Source: CAZPAV01 sp964584755 (GTDB taxonomy: Bacteria > Actinomycetota > Acidimicrobiia > Spongiisociales > UBA5794). From it: a stretch of 12,653 nucleotides of DNA. The notes beneath the pieces were generated by a model that saw nothing but the letters and a program-made list of their open reading frames with translations, was not told the DNA's origin and searched no databases. The position numbers were made by a program, and so were the translations under genes. Location: contig CAZPAV010000063.1 of NCBI GenBank assembly GCA_964584755.1, positions 1 through 12,653 of the forward strand. Direction: 5' to 3'. Shown in pieces: positions 1 through 6,254 of this stretch; position 1 is the first letter of the stretch, and each line of letters starts with the position of its first letter.

Positions 1-858
1 GCCCACCGCGGCGTCGATCTCGCCGGACTCGAAGCCGGTGTCGCCCGGCTCGAGGAACGGGGCGAGACGGTCATCGGGGTGGCCCGTGACGGCCGGCTGC
101 TCGGGCTGCTCGGCATCGCCGACGTGGTGGCCGACGGTGCCGCCACCGCGGTCCGGGAGATGCGTGCCCGAGGTCTCACGCCGATCATGGTCACCGGCGA
201 CAACCCCCGCACCGCGGCCGCGGTGGCCGCGCAGGTGGGCATCACCGAGGTCCGTGCCGAGGTCCTCCCCGAGGGGAAGGCGGAGGAGATCCGACGCCGG
301 CAACGAGAGGGGCACCGGGTGATGATGGTGGGTGACGGCATCAACGACGCCCCGGCGCTCACCCAGGCCGACGTCGGCGTGGCCGTCGGAACCGGCACCG
401 ACATCGCCATCGAGTCGGCGGACGTCGTCGTCATGGGTCACCGTCTCGCCGCAGTCCTCGAAGCCCGGGACATCGGGGTCGCCTCCTACCGCAAGACGAA
501 GCAGAACCTCCTCCTCGCCTTCTCCTTCAACGGCATCGGCGTACCGCTGGCCACCACCGGGGTGATCAGCCCGGTGTGGGCGATGGTGGCGATGATCTCC
601 TCGGTCACCGCGGTGCTCGCCAACTCCTTCGGAGGTCGGCTGGTCCGGCGCCGGTCCCCCTCCGCGGAGACGCCGGCCCACCACGATCCCCACCACGACG
701 CCGGCGCTCCCCGGCTCGGCGCCGGCCCCTCCCCCACCGACCGTGTCCCCTGGCCGGAGGTGGAGATCGACGGACGCACGGTCCGCTCCTGGGGCATCCG
801 CGCCGGCCTCCTCACCGCGGCCACCCTGGCCGTCGGGATCTGGGCGACGGCGGGATGA
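1..858 (+). CDS. Heavy-metal P1B-type ATPase, C-terminal part (5' partial)
   Basis: This is the C-terminal 285 residues of a cation-pumping P-type ATPase. The frame is open from base 1, so the transmembrane core, TGE and DKTG phosphorylation site lie upstream of the window. Visible landmarks are the P-domain MVTGDN and VGDGINDAPAL motifs, then a membrane pair. The first helix carries an N-x6-FN-x4-P pattern (NLLLAFSFNGIGVP), and the second reads AMISSVTAVLANS. These resemble the Cu(I) P1B-1 signatures N-x6-YN-x4-P and MxxSS, but with Phe for Tyr and the Met one place nearer the Ser pair, so metal specificity is not certain. Such enzymes usually end soon after the last helix. This one continues for about 75 residues with a HHDPHH stretch (bases 679-696) and a further hydrophobic segment at bases 796-855. 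The gene converges on the next one with a 16-base gap. The family call is firm; copper as substrate is an inference. Confidence 0.93.
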   Translation, partial: AHRGVDLAGLEAGVARLEERGETVIGVARDGRLLGLLGIADVVADGAATAVREMRARGLTPIMVTGDNPRTAAAVAAQVGITEVRAEVLPEGKAEEIRRRQREGHRVMMVGDGINDAPALTQADVGVAVGTGTDIAIESADVVVMGHRLAAVLEARDIGVASYRKTKQNLLLAFSFNGIGVPLATTGVISPVWAMVAMISSVTAVLANSFGGRLVRRRSPSAETPAHHDPHHDAGAPRLGAGPSPTDRVPWPEVEIDGRTVRSWGIRAGLLTAATLAVGIWATAG

Positions 859-874
859 GGCCCCCGGGATCCCC

Positions 875-1669
875 TCAGCTTCTCCGCCGGAACTCCGGGG
901 GGCGCTTCTCCACGAACGCCCGGTACCCCTCCTTGGCCTCGTCGGTCCCGACGAAGAGGTCGAGGGAGTCGAAGGCGAGTTGGGCGAACCCTGCCATGTG
1001 CTCGGTGTCGGCGTTGAAGGAGTGCTTGAGCACCTTGAGGGCGGTCGGGCTCAGCGCCAGCGCCTCGTCGGCCCAGCGCCGTACCGTGGATCGGAGGTCG
1101 ACGAGCGGCACGACCTCGTTGACGAGGCCCCAGGCGTGGGCGGTGGCGGCGTCGTAGCGACGGCAGAACATCCAGATCTCCCGGGCCCGCTTCTCCCCGA
1201 CGACCCGCGCCAGATACGCCGTGCCGAATCCGGCGTCGAAGGACCCCACCTTGGGTCCGGTCTGGCCGAAGATGGCGCCGTCGGCGGCGATGGTCACGTC
1301 GCAGAGGAGGTGGAGGACGTGGCCGCCTCCGATGGCGTACCCGTTCACCGCCGCGATGACCGGCTTGGGGATCTCACGGATGACGCGGTGGAGCGCCTCC
1401 ACCTCGAAGAGACCCGTCTCGGTGGGACCGTAGTCGCCGGTGGCGGCCCGCTGCTTCTGGTCCCCGCCGGTGCAGAACGCCTTCTCCCCCGCCCCGGTCA
1501 GCGCCACCACCCCGACCTCGGGGTCCGCCCAGGCCGCCTTGAACGCCCTCACCAGCTCGTCGACGGTCCTGCCCCGGAAGGCGTTGTACACCTCGGGGCG
1601 GTCGATGGTGATCCAGGCGAGGCCGTCCTCGACCTCGTAGCGAACGTCGGTGAACTCCGCGAGCTCCAT
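875..1669 (-). CDS. MenB/BadI-type crotonase (naphthoyl-CoA synthase-like)
   Basis: This is an enoyl-CoA hydratase/isomerase superfamily protein of 264 residues. It carries AFCTGGDQ (65-71), GYAIGGGHVLH (110-120) and FGQTGPKVGSFDAGFG (134-149), and ends in EKRPPEFRR. These are hallmarks shared by MenB (Dieckmann-type ring closure to dihydroxynaphthoyl-CoA, menaquinone synthesis) and BadI (ketocyclohexanecarboxyl-CoA ring cleavage, anaerobic benzoate-type degradation). NAFRG and the AFCTGGDQ context lean towards BadI, whereas GGGHVLH and GQTGPKVGSFD lean towards MenB. The Tyr that both families have in the C-terminal FY/YY-x-T segment is Val here (V240). No men or bad genes are adjacent, so the reaction is unsettled. 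I chose the ATG at 1669 because AGAGGAG lies just upstream; the open frame extends to an ATG at 1735 without a comparable site. Superfamily and subgroup are secure, the exact substrate is not. Confidence 0.9.
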   Translation of the reverse strand: MELAEFTDVRYEVEDGLAWITIDRPEVYNAFRGRTVDELVRAFKAAWADPEVGVVALTGAGEKAFCTGGDQKQRAATGDYGPTETGLFEVEALHRVIREIPKPVIAAVNGYAIGGGHVLHLLCDVTIAADGAIFGQTGPKVGSFDAGFGTAYLARVVGEKRAREIWMFCRRYDAATAHAWGLVNEVVPLVDLRSTVRRWADEALALSPTALKVLKHSFNADTEHMAGFAQLAFDSLDLFVGTDEAKEGYRAFVEKRPPEFRRRS

Positions 1670-1750
1670 CGCCGGCTCCTCTCTTCCGCGCTCTGGCCCC
1701 CCACGGGCCGCCGTCGCCGCGTCGGGGGGCGCCACGGTCCGTCGCGGGGC

Positions 1751-1756
1751 ACCCTA
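1751..1756 (-). promoter_or_regulatory. Possible -10 element for the MenB/BadI-type gene
   Basis: On the minus strand TAGGGT fits the actinobacterial TANNNT -10 pattern. It lies between the perfect hairpin and the crotonase start, about 80 bases upstream of the ATG. I see no convincing -35. It would give the crotonase its own promoter just after the upstream terminator, but this is a weak motif match in GC-rich DNA. Confidence 0.25.
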
Positions 1757-1772
1757 CCGGTCCGGCGGGGAG

Positions 1773-1811
1773 GCGATGACGGGCCCCGGCACGGCCGGGG
1801 CCCGTCATCGC
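1773..1811 (-). terminator. Perfect 18-bp stem, 3-base loop hairpin (likely terminator)
   Basis: Bases 1773-1790 and 1794-1811 are exact reverse complements around the loop ACG at 1791-1793; the stem core is GACGGGCCCCGGC. It starts 17 bases beyond the stop codon of the nitrobindin-like gene (1829) and lies between it and the crotonase, so the natural reading is transcription termination on the minus strand. There is no T-tract on either side. Actinobacterial terminators often lack one, so this is an inference from position and stem quality. It could also act as an mRNA 3' end stabiliser. Confidence 0.75.
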
Positions 1812-1828
1812 GAAGGTGGTCGCGCCGC

Positions 1829-2392
1829 TCAGTCGACGCGGTGCAACGTGTTCTCGTCGGTGTGGTGGAAGGTCCCGTCCCGACCGGGGAGCTCCAACTC
1901 GGTGTCCTCCCGGTAGCTGAAGGTGTCGAAGCCGTCGAAGGTCACCGTCTCCTCGAAGCGGACGGTGCGGAACTCCCGGTCGAGGAACCGGTTGGCGGTG
2001 ATGCCGTACGTCGTCGACCCCCGCTCCGCGGCGAGTCGGAACGACGTCGCGTCGGCGGTCGCGTCCCCCCCGGCGACGATCGTGATGCCGCGCGGCACGA
2101 CGAAGCAGCGCAACACCTGGCCGTTCTCGGCGTCCCACAGCCAGTAGCCGACCTCCTCGTGGAAGGTGTTCTCGGCACCCAGCCGCCACGCCTCGGTGAA
2201 GTAGCGCAGCCCGTAGAGGGTCTGCTCGTGATTGTCGATCCGTCCCGTCGGCTCGAACACGGTCCGCTCCCGGAACCGGCTCACCGCCGTGCCGCGTTCG
2301 GCCGAGGGTGCCGTGTCGACGCCTGCGTCGCCTTCCCACACACCCAGGAGCGGGGCCAGTGGGCCGAGGTTCTCACGGTCTTCGTCGCTCAT
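1829..2392 (-). CDS. Nitrobindin-like heme-binding beta-barrel protein
   Basis: This 187-residue protein resembles the nitrobindin / THAP4 heme-binding beta-barrel family. Members fold as a small lipocalin-like barrel, bind ferric heme, and are thought to handle NO or peroxynitrite in the cytoplasm. The N-terminal LLGVWEGDAG (residues 15-24) matches the family's GxWxGxG signature except for one extra residue before the last Gly. HEEVGYW (78-84) and RGITIVAGG (101-109) match the characteristic internal strands. Near the C-terminus, FHHTDENTLHRV (175-186) sits where the proximal heme His is found, so H177 or H176 is the candidate ligand. The length fits the family. There is no signal peptide. 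The ATG follows a run of GAGGAGGAGGAG. The gene is 86 bases downstream of the PPOX gene and is followed by the perfect hairpin. Actual heme binding is inferred. Confidence 0.8.
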   Translation of the reverse strand: MSDEDRENLGPLAPLLGVWEGDAGVDTAPSAERGTAVSRFRERTVFEPTGRIDNHEQTLYGLRYFTEAWRLGAENTFHEEVGYWLWDAENGQVLRCFVVPRGITIVAGGDATADATSFRLAAERGSTTYGITANRFLDREFRTVRFEETVTFDGFDTFSYREDTELELPGRDGTFHHTDENTLHRVD

Positions 2393-2478
2393 CTCCTCCT
2401 CCTCTCGTGCTCGTCACCCAACCTAGTGTCGTGTCGATTCGAAACTCCTCGCGATGGCGTGCCGGCGTCGGGAGACCG

Positions 2479-2892
2479 CTATCGCGGGTACACCCGCTCG
2501 ACGCGAAACGAGAGCACGACCCGCCGCTCGGCGACCATGGCCGCGTCGAACTCGTCCCAGTCGGGATGCGGCGCGCCGGTGATCCGCTCGTAGATCTCGG
2601 CGAGCTCGCGCCCGACCGCGTCGCCCGCTGCCGTCGACGGCACCGAGAGCTCGGCGGTCCCCTCGGCGACGACGTAGGGATGGAACTCCCCGGTGGTGAC
2701 GTGGAGCGACACCCGGGGGTCCCGACGGAGGTTGTGGACCTTGGCGCGATCCGCCGCCGTCGAGAGCCGGACCCGATCGCCCTCGCAGAGGTAGACGACG
2801 TTGGAGAGCTGCGGCCGGCCGTCCCTCCTGATCGTGGCGAGGACCCCACGGTGCCGGTCCGCGAGGAAGCGCAACGCCTCTTCGAGCTTCAT
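2479..2892 (-). CDS. PPOX-class (F420/flavin) split-barrel oxidoreductase
   Basis: This 137-residue protein is of the pyridoxamine 5'-phosphate oxidase-like split-barrel superfamily, closest by pattern to the actinobacterial Rv1155-type F420-binding group. Diagnostic segments are GVLATIRRDGRPQLSNVVY (residues 16-34), STAADRAKVHNLRRDPRVSLHV (about 44-65, with the Lys-x-x-N-L-x-x-D-P-R cofactor-contact pattern) and the C-terminal RVERVYPR. Such proteins act as cytosolic dimers that reduce or bind small substrates with F420H2 or FMN. The cofactor here is inferred from similarity. The ATG at 2892 is preceded by GGGAGGAG with a four-base spacer. It lies 55 bases downstream of the hypothetical gene ending at 2948 and may be co-transcribed with it. 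Family call strong, substrate unknown. Confidence 0.9.
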   Translation of the reverse strand: MKLEEALRFLADRHRGVLATIRRDGRPQLSNVVYLCEGDRVRLSTAADRAKVHNLRRDPRVSLHVTTGEFHPYVVAEGTAELSVPSTAAGDAVGRELAEIYERITGAPHPDWDEFDAAMVAERRVVLSFRVERVYPR

Positions 2893-2947
2893 GGGGCTCC
2901 TCCCTTCGGCATCGTCGCGAGCGTCATGGTATCGGCCACCACAGCCC

Positions 2948-3415
2948 TCACGGTGCTCCGGGCCCCTCCTCGTCCGGCGGGACCGACCATCGCTCCAGCT
3001 CGTCCCACAGGTCGTGGGGGACCCACGAGCGGATCGTGTCCGCCGCGGCGCGGAACACGGCGTTGCGGAGGTGATCCGACTCGCGCCGGAGCGTGAACCG
3101 GCGCCCGTCGGCGATCACCGTCACCCATTCGACGGGCCCGCCGATGGCGGTCTCGGCCGGCTCCGGGTCCTCCGCGACGAGCACGCCGGCGGCCTCGATG
3201 AGCCGGTAGACGGCGACGAGCTCCTCGGTGTCGACGGGGAACCGGCCCCGCCACGGTACGGTGCTCGGTCCCGGGTAGTCCGGCCAGTACGCGACCTCAC
3301 CCTCCCCCGACACCCGGAGCCGGATCTCGAGCTCGTCGTGCCCGGGTGGGGGAACGGAGCCCGCCGCCCGGTAGTACCCGAGCTCGAGATCCGGCGGCGT
3401 CCGGTCCCCGGCCAT
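2948..3415 (-). CDS. Hypothetical protein, coupled to upstream small gene
   Basis: This is a 155-residue protein that I do not recognise. It has no signal peptide or membrane helix. It is rich in acidic and aromatic residues, with LELGYYRAAGSVPPPGHDELEIRL near the start, a middle YWPDYPG segment, and a C-terminal part (WVTVIADGRRFTLRRES, then HDLWDELERW) that looks like a mixed alpha/beta domain. Its ATG shares one base with the TGA of the preceding gene (TGATG, 3413-3417), so translation is probably coupled and the two products may act together. No good ribosome site precedes it, in line with coupling. The same frame stays open back to 3736, but that part is a shadow of the upstream gene. 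It is real by its overlap geometry and protein-like composition; the function is unknown. Confidence 0.75.
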   Translation of the reverse strand: MAGDRTPPDLELGYYRAAGSVPPPGHDELEIRLRVSGEGEVAYWPDYPGPSTVPWRGRFPVDTEELVAVYRLIEAAGVLVAEDPEPAETAIGGPVEWVTVIADGRRFTLRRESDHLRNAVFRAAADTIRSWVPHDLWDELERWSVPPDEEGPGAP

Positions 3416-3720
3416 CAGCCCGGTCCCGACGGCTCGGATCGCTCCGGCGTGATGGCGGCGTCGAGGAAGGCGTCGAGCTCCGACGAGGCCCGGTACCCCG
3501 GGCCGTCCGGACCCGACACCCAGCAGTCCTCGCCGAAGCTCCGCCACCGGTCGCGCAGCGCCTCCCGGGTGTCGCCCGGTCGACGGAGCTCCGCGATCCC
3601 CTGCCGGACCCGCCGTCGGGCGTACGCCACGGCATCCTCCTCGGTGGCGAAGCCGGAGACGACGACCTGGTGGTCGGGATCCACACCGTGGAAGAGGTCG
3701 CAGACGACGACGGAGTACAC
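3415..3720 (-). CDS. Small conserved-looking hypothetical protein
   Basis: This 101-residue protein starts at GTG 3720. AAGGAGG lies four bases upstream, which fixes the start although the frame stays open much further. It begins YSVVVCDLFHGVDPDHQVVVSGF, followed by a helix with FATEEDAVAYARRRVRQ, then SFGEDCWV and a C-terminal YRASSELDAFLDAAI. I recall the general layout (a strand, 'xDxFHxMDPDE', an AV..ARR helix, then 'FGEDxxV') from small uncharacterised bacterial proteins, but I cannot name a function. There is no signal peptide or membrane segment, so it is probably cytosolic. It is the first gene of a minus-strand run and overlaps the next gene by one base. A possible -10 TAGACT lies 35 bases upstream. 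Confidence 0.8.
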   Translation of the reverse strand: MYSVVVCDLFHGVDPDHQVVVSGFATEEDAVAYARRRVRQGIAELRRPGDTREALRDRWRSFGEDCWVSGPDGPGYRASSELDAFLDAAITPERSEPSGPG

Positions 3721-3754
3721 GCCACCTCCTTGCCACCGGTCGTGGGCCCCGACC

Positions 3755-3760
3755 AGTCTA
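3755..3760 (-). promoter_or_regulatory. Possible -10 element of the 3720-2479 gene run
   Basis: TAGACT on the minus strand fits TANNNT and lies about 35 bases before the GTG start, leaving room for the AAGGAGG site. No clear -35 is visible. The 175-base gap (3721-3895) between the two divergent genes must hold promoters for both sides; I see no confident plus-strand promoter in it. Confidence 0.35.
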
Positions 3761-3895
3761 TGGCTCCGGACCGTGGTGGGCGAGGGAACGCCGACGTCGC
3801 CACGCCTCTCCCGGGGGCATACCTGGTTCGAGACCCGTTTCCGTCGTACCCGCCCCGTACCTTCCGCGGCGGAGGACCTGAGCGAAGGAGACGAC

Positions 3896-4270
3896 ATGTC
3901 CGACGTCCGTGACCGCAACCTCCTGTATGCTCGGCTGGAAGCCGTCCTCGGAGCCGAGCCCGCAGCGATCCTCATGCAGCACCTCCCCACCCACGGCGAC
4001 CCGGCGACGAAGTCCGACCTCCGCGGGTTGGAGACCGCCCTGAGCACCCGCATGGACGCACTCGAAGTCCGCATGGACGCACTCGAAACCCGCATGGACG
4101 CACTCGAGACGCGCATGGACCGCCTCGAGGCGCACATGGTGCGGTTCGACGACCGACTGCACGAGTTCCACGGCGCGTTGCGCGACCAGACGCGGAACTT
4201 CATCCTCTCCATGTCGGCCGTCATGGCCGTCTTCGCCGGTGTCGTCGTCGCCACGGGCATCCTGACCTGA
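3896..4270 (+). CDS. Coiled-coil protein with C-terminal membrane anchor
   Basis: This 124-residue protein has three visible parts. The N-terminus (residues 1-45) reads RNLLYARLEAVLGAEPAAILMQHLP and then DPATKSDLRGLE, a layout I recall from small actinobacterial coiled-coil proteins of unknown role. Next come four near-identical heptads, MDALEVR, MDALETR, MDALETR and MDRLEAH (about residues 53-80), a clear coiled coil. The last part is one hydrophobic helix (about 103-122, SMSAVMAVFAGVVVATGI), so it is probably a tail-anchored oligomer facing the cytoplasm. GAAGGAG precedes the ATG by five bases. It lies 45 bases upstream of a histidine kinase on the same strand, so the two may be co-transcribed. 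Function unknown. Confidence 0.82.
   Translation: MSDVRDRNLLYARLEAVLGAEPAAILMQHLPTHGDPATKSDLRGLETALSTRMDALEVRMDALETRMDALETRMDRLEAHMVRFDDRLHEFHGALRDQTRNFILSMSAVMAVFAGVVVATGILT
4049..4132 (+). repeat. Four tandem 21-bp repeats in the coiled-coil gene
   Basis: Units lie at 4049-4069, 4070-4090, 4091-4111 and 4112-4132, each starting CGCATGGAC. The first three agree at nearly every base (CGCATGGACGCACTCGA followed by a variable tail) and the fourth has diverged. Each unit encodes one seven-residue heptad, so copy-number change would lengthen or shorten the coiled coil without shifting the frame. Confidence 0.92.
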
Positions 4271-4315
4271 GTGGCGTAACTCAAGCCCTCCTCCCGGCAC
4301 GCCGATGCATTCGCG

Positions 4316-5626
4316 TTGAGCGCTCGACCCATCTCGCAGGCCCCGGGGTTCGCCCGCCTCCAGCAGCGGCTGCTGTGGGGGCGGACCGCGGTGTACGCCC
4401 TGGTGGCGGCCTTCGGGCCGCTCTTCCTCACGGGAGAGCCGACTTCGACCCGGTTGGCGCTGGCGGTCCTCGCCCTGGCCGCCGGTGGGGTGGGAACCGT
4501 CGTCCACGGTGCCGGCGGCAACCGGCTCGAGCTCGCCCTGTGGGCCGACACGGTGGTGGCCCTCGGGCTGTGGTGGCTCCTCGGGCCCATCGCCGGTGTC
4601 GACATCGTGCTCTTCACCGTGATCGCGGCAGGGGCGCTCCTCCTTCCCCGCGCCCGGGCGATCCGGCTCATCGCGGCCGCGGTGACGAGTGAGCTCCTCC
4701 AGGCGCCGCTCCATCTCTTCGCCCAACGCCTCACCCTGCCGCTCATGCACACACCCGCCCAGGTGGGGGTCGACGCCGCGCTCCTCGTCGGGATCGGCAT
4801 TCGGATCCTCTTCCTCCTCACCTCCACGGTCCTCTTCTTCACCATCGCCCACATGCTGGGACGGGCGCTGGGCGATCTCGAGGCACAGCTCCACTCCAAG
4901 GATCGCTTCATCGCCGCGGTGGCGCACGCGGTCCGCACCCCACTGACGGCGGTCCTCGGCTTCTCCGAGGCGCTCCGCGCCGAGACCGCCGCCCCGGAAG
5001 AGCAGGAGGAGATGCTCACGATCCTCTCCGAGCAGAGCGCGGCCCTCGCCGCCATCGTCGAGAACCTCCTCGTCGCGGCCCGGGCCGACGTGGGGGAGCT
5101 CACCGTGGACGTCCAACCCGTCACGCTCGGCCCCCTGGTCCGGAGGGTCCTCACCGACTGCTCCCTCTGTCGGGCCGGGCGGTCCGAGCACGTCGAGGAT
5201 CCGGTGGCACCGGTGGTCGTGGCCGCCGATCCGGAACGGCTCCGTCAGCTCCTCCGCAACCTCGTCGACAACGCCCGTGCCCATGGTGGCGAGCACCTCG
5301 TGGTCCGGATCGCCCGTGCCGAGCCTTGGGGACGGATCGAGGTCCGTGACGACGGGCCGGGCGTCCCGGCGGACCTCGTGCCGGAGATGTTCGACCGCTA
5401 CCGTGGCGGCGCCGGTCCCAGCACGGCGGGCACCGTCGGTCTCGGCCTCGGCGTGGCGCGGCGCCTCGTCCGGATGATGGGCGGCGATGTGACCTACACC
5501 CGGGAGAGAGCCGAGACCGTCTTCAGCGTGGCCCTTCCCCTGGCCGAGCTTCCGGTGGCGAATCGGCAGGTGGGGGTCGATCGTCCCCGGACGCGGACCG
5601 GCACCGTGGGGGTCCCCGCCGAGTAG
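4316..5626 (+). CDS. Membrane sensor histidine kinase with atypical H-box
   Basis: This 436-residue two-component sensor kinase has about six hydrophobic segments across residues 24-180 and no extracytoplasmic sensor loop. A HisKA dimerisation domain (about 195-258) and a HATPase_c domain (about 305-410) follow. The N-box is LLRNLVDNARAHG with N319, the G1 box RDDGPGVP (344-351), the F-box MFDRY and the G2 box GLGLG (375-379). The H-box reads VAHAVRTPL: H204 is present, but the normally acidic next residue is Ala205. The start is TTG 4316 with no ribosome site; an in-frame TAA at 4277 limits extension, and GTG 4391 is an alternative. No response regulator gene is adjacent, so its partner is elsewhere. 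It may be co-transcribed with the coiled-coil gene 45 bases upstream. It ends 31 bases from the convergent TetR gene. Confidence 0.92.
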   Translation: MSARPISQAPGFARLQQRLLWGRTAVYALVAAFGPLFLTGEPTSTRLALAVLALAAGGVGTVVHGAGGNRLELALWADTVVALGLWWLLGPIAGVDIVLFTVIAAGALLLPRARAIRLIAAAVTSELLQAPLHLFAQRLTLPLMHTPAQVGVDAALLVGIGIRILFLLTSTVLFFTIAHMLGRALGDLEAQLHSKDRFIAAVAHAVRTPLTAVLGFSEALRAETAAPEEQEEMLTILSEQSAALAAIVENLLVAARADVGELTVDVQPVTLGPLVRRVLTDCSLCRAGRSEHVEDPVAPVVVAADPERLRQLLRNLVDNARAHGGEHLVVRIARAEPWGRIEVRDDGPGVPADLVPEMFDRYRGGAGPSTAGTVGLGLGVARRLVRMMGGDVTYTRERAETVFSVALPLAELPVANRQVGVDRPRTRTGTVGVPAE

Positions 5627-5657
5627 CTCTCCGAGGGCGGACATCCGGCGGCCCGGT

Positions 5658-6254
5658 TCATCCCGGGGCCCACGCGGGCCACAGCGTGTCGACGAACCGG
5701 GCAGTATCGTCCGATGTGACCGCGCCGCCGAGGAGGCGGCGCATGAGGAGCCCACCGATGACGGCTTCGACGACGGTCTCGCAATCGACGTCCGCGCGGA
5801 CGTCGCCCCGCTCCCTTCCCCGCTCCAGCACTCGGCGCAGGACCGCCCGCCGCGGTTCGACCACCCGGCTCCGGAGGAGGGCGACGAGCTCGGGGTGATG
5901 GGACTCCTCGGTCATGATCGACCCCACCACACCGACGCCCAGATCCTCGAGGACGCGACGGCGGAAGGTCTCCACGACGGCGAGGACGTCACTCTTCGTG
6001 TCGCCGCTGTCGGGGATCTCGGGGACGACGGCGACCGCGGCGATGGCGGCGGCGACGAGCTCCGCCTTGTCCGCGTACCGCCGATAGACGGTCGTCTTCC
6101 CCACCCCGGCGGCCGCGGCGACCGCCTCGACGGTCAGTCGGGCGTATCCCACCGTGCGGAGGACCTCGAGCGTGCTCTCGAGGATGGCCCGGTCAGCTCG
6201 TTCCGAACGGGGCCGACCCGGCGGCGAGGTCCCATGAGCGTTCACGACGCTCAC
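5658..6254 (-). CDS. TetR-family transcriptional repressor of the exporter operon
   Basis: This is a 198-residue TetR/AcrR-type regulator. The N-terminal DNA-binding domain spans about residues 16-66 (RADRAILESTLEVLRTVGYARLTVEAVAAAAGVGKTTVYRRYADKAEL region), with recognition helix GVGKTTVYRRY at 50-60. The remaining helical ligand-binding domain (LVALLRSRVVEPRRAVL onward) is variable, as usual. The GTG start at 6254 overlaps the exporter's TGA as GTGA, which favours it over GTG 6245 and indicates translational coupling. Being the second gene of the operon whose promoter holds a perfect palindrome, it most likely represses exporter and itself and is released by an exported compound. That operator assignment is inferred from position and symmetry. 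Confidence 0.93.
   Translation of the reverse strand: MSVVNAHGTSPPGRPRSERADRAILESTLEVLRTVGYARLTVEAVAAAAGVGKTTVYRRYADKAELVAAAIAAVAVVPEIPDSGDTKSDVLAVVETFRRRVLEDLGVGVVGSIMTEESHHPELVALLRSRVVEPRRAVLRRVLERGRERGDVRADVDCETVVEAVIGGLLMRRLLGGAVTSDDTARFVDTLWPAWAPG

Noticed and set aside
743..2593. 616-codon open frame on the plus strand across three minus-strand genes
   Set aside because: It is Gly/Arg/Pro/Val-rich with no recognisable motif and is fully antisense to well-supported genes. Long antisense frames are expected in high-GC DNA.
875..3720. A possible single operon or defence island of five minus-strand genes
   Set aside because: The products belong to unrelated metabolic families, and the perfect hairpin and wider gaps break the run. 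No nuclease, helicase, toxin or NTPase domain is visible.
2948..3736. Longer 262-residue version of the hypothetical protein
   Set aside because: The extra N-terminal 107 residues are Arg/Gly-rich and overlap the 101-residue gene in another frame; the TGATG junction marks the true start.
3758..5755. 665-codon open frame on the minus strand antisense to the kinase and coiled-coil genes
   Set aside because: His/Glu/Gly/Arg-rich shadow without domains; the plus-strand kinase motifs are unambiguous.
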